A stretch of 44,692 nt of DNA from the NCBI GenBank assembly GCA_947454485.1, contig CANGJJ010000016.1, positions 1 to 44,692 of the forward strand. Direction: 5' to 3'. Source of the stretch: Beijerinckiaceae bacterium (GTDB taxonomy: Bacteria > Pseudomonadota > Alphaproteobacteria > Rhizobiales > Beijerinckiaceae). Numbering within the stretch: position 1 is the first letter of the stretch; each line of letters begins with the position of its first letter. A program made the translations under genes and the position numbers. Shown in pieces: positions 44,666 to 44,692 of this stretch. Under the pieces are notes generated by a model. The model was given only the letters and a program-made list of their open reading frames with translations, searched no databases and had not been told where the DNA came from.

Positions 44666-44692
44666 GCGGCCCCCAAAATAAAAAAGCAAGGC

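Overview
The window looks like a chromosomal segment of an alphaproteobacterium of the order Hyphomicrobiales (Rhizobiales). The basis is gene content and order: a B12-dependent ribonucleotide reductase (nrdJ), the complex I accessory protein NDUFA12, the DUF2155-aat pair, the run argS-SPOR-nagZ-scpA-scpB-tatABC, serS-surE-pcm-nlpD, yajC-secD-secF, uvrA and ssb close together, and gyrA-coaD-ppi-ppi-queA-tgt. A GAAC-N7-GAAC LexA box and rhizobial-type intergenic palindromic repeats agree with this. I cannot name a genus. Coding density is high, nearly everything is housekeeping, and I see no phage, insertion sequence, CRISPR array, tRNA or rRNA.

Layout. Bases 1-1403 hold the 5' part of nrdJ (minus strand, running off the left edge), preceded by a promoter and two NrdR-type boxes spaced 31 bp apart. 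From 1.9 to 4.3 kb lie NDUFA12, DUF2155, aat and erpA. From 4.4 to 13.5 kb the plus strand carries dgt, argS, a SPOR-domain protein, nagZ, scpA, scpB and tatABC. A P-type ATPase and a DMT-family exporter (13.5-16.9 kb) separate tatC from serS. Then follow serS, surE, pcm and a LytM-domain lipoprotein (to 20.9 kb), a minus-strand DUF815 ATPase, and yajC-secD-secF with two genes that look like homologues of the complex I assembly factors NDUFAF3 and NDUFAF6 (to 26.4 kb). After trmFO, a DUF1127 small protein and a membrane glycosyltransferase comes uvrA (minus). A tripartite tricarboxylate transporter cassette (tctB-tctA, terminator, tctC) and a small CxxC protein lie between uvrA and ssb. The right end is ssb, gyrA, coaD, two cyclophilins, queA and tgt, with three copies of a ~160-bp palindromic repeat.

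How the genes work together. Several groups serve protein export and membrane biogenesis (tatABC, yajC-secDF, the NDUFAF3/6-like pair). Others serve chromosome maintenance (scpAB, ssb, gyrA, uvrA, nrdJ, dgt), cell-wall turnover and division (nagZ, SPOR protein, LytM lipoprotein) and tRNA modification (trmFO, queA, tgt).

Most worth a second look: (1) the overlapping NDUFAF3-like/NDUFAF6-like gene pair directly behind secDF; (2) a Tgt that has lost three of the four usual zinc ligands; (3) the separation of uvrA from the LexA box that stays with ssb; (4) hairpins whose 3' arm contains the Shine-Dalgarno of the next gene, twice as intrinsic terminators; (5) the cluster of palindromic repeats. 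All functional statements rest on reading the sequence by eye; no searches were run.
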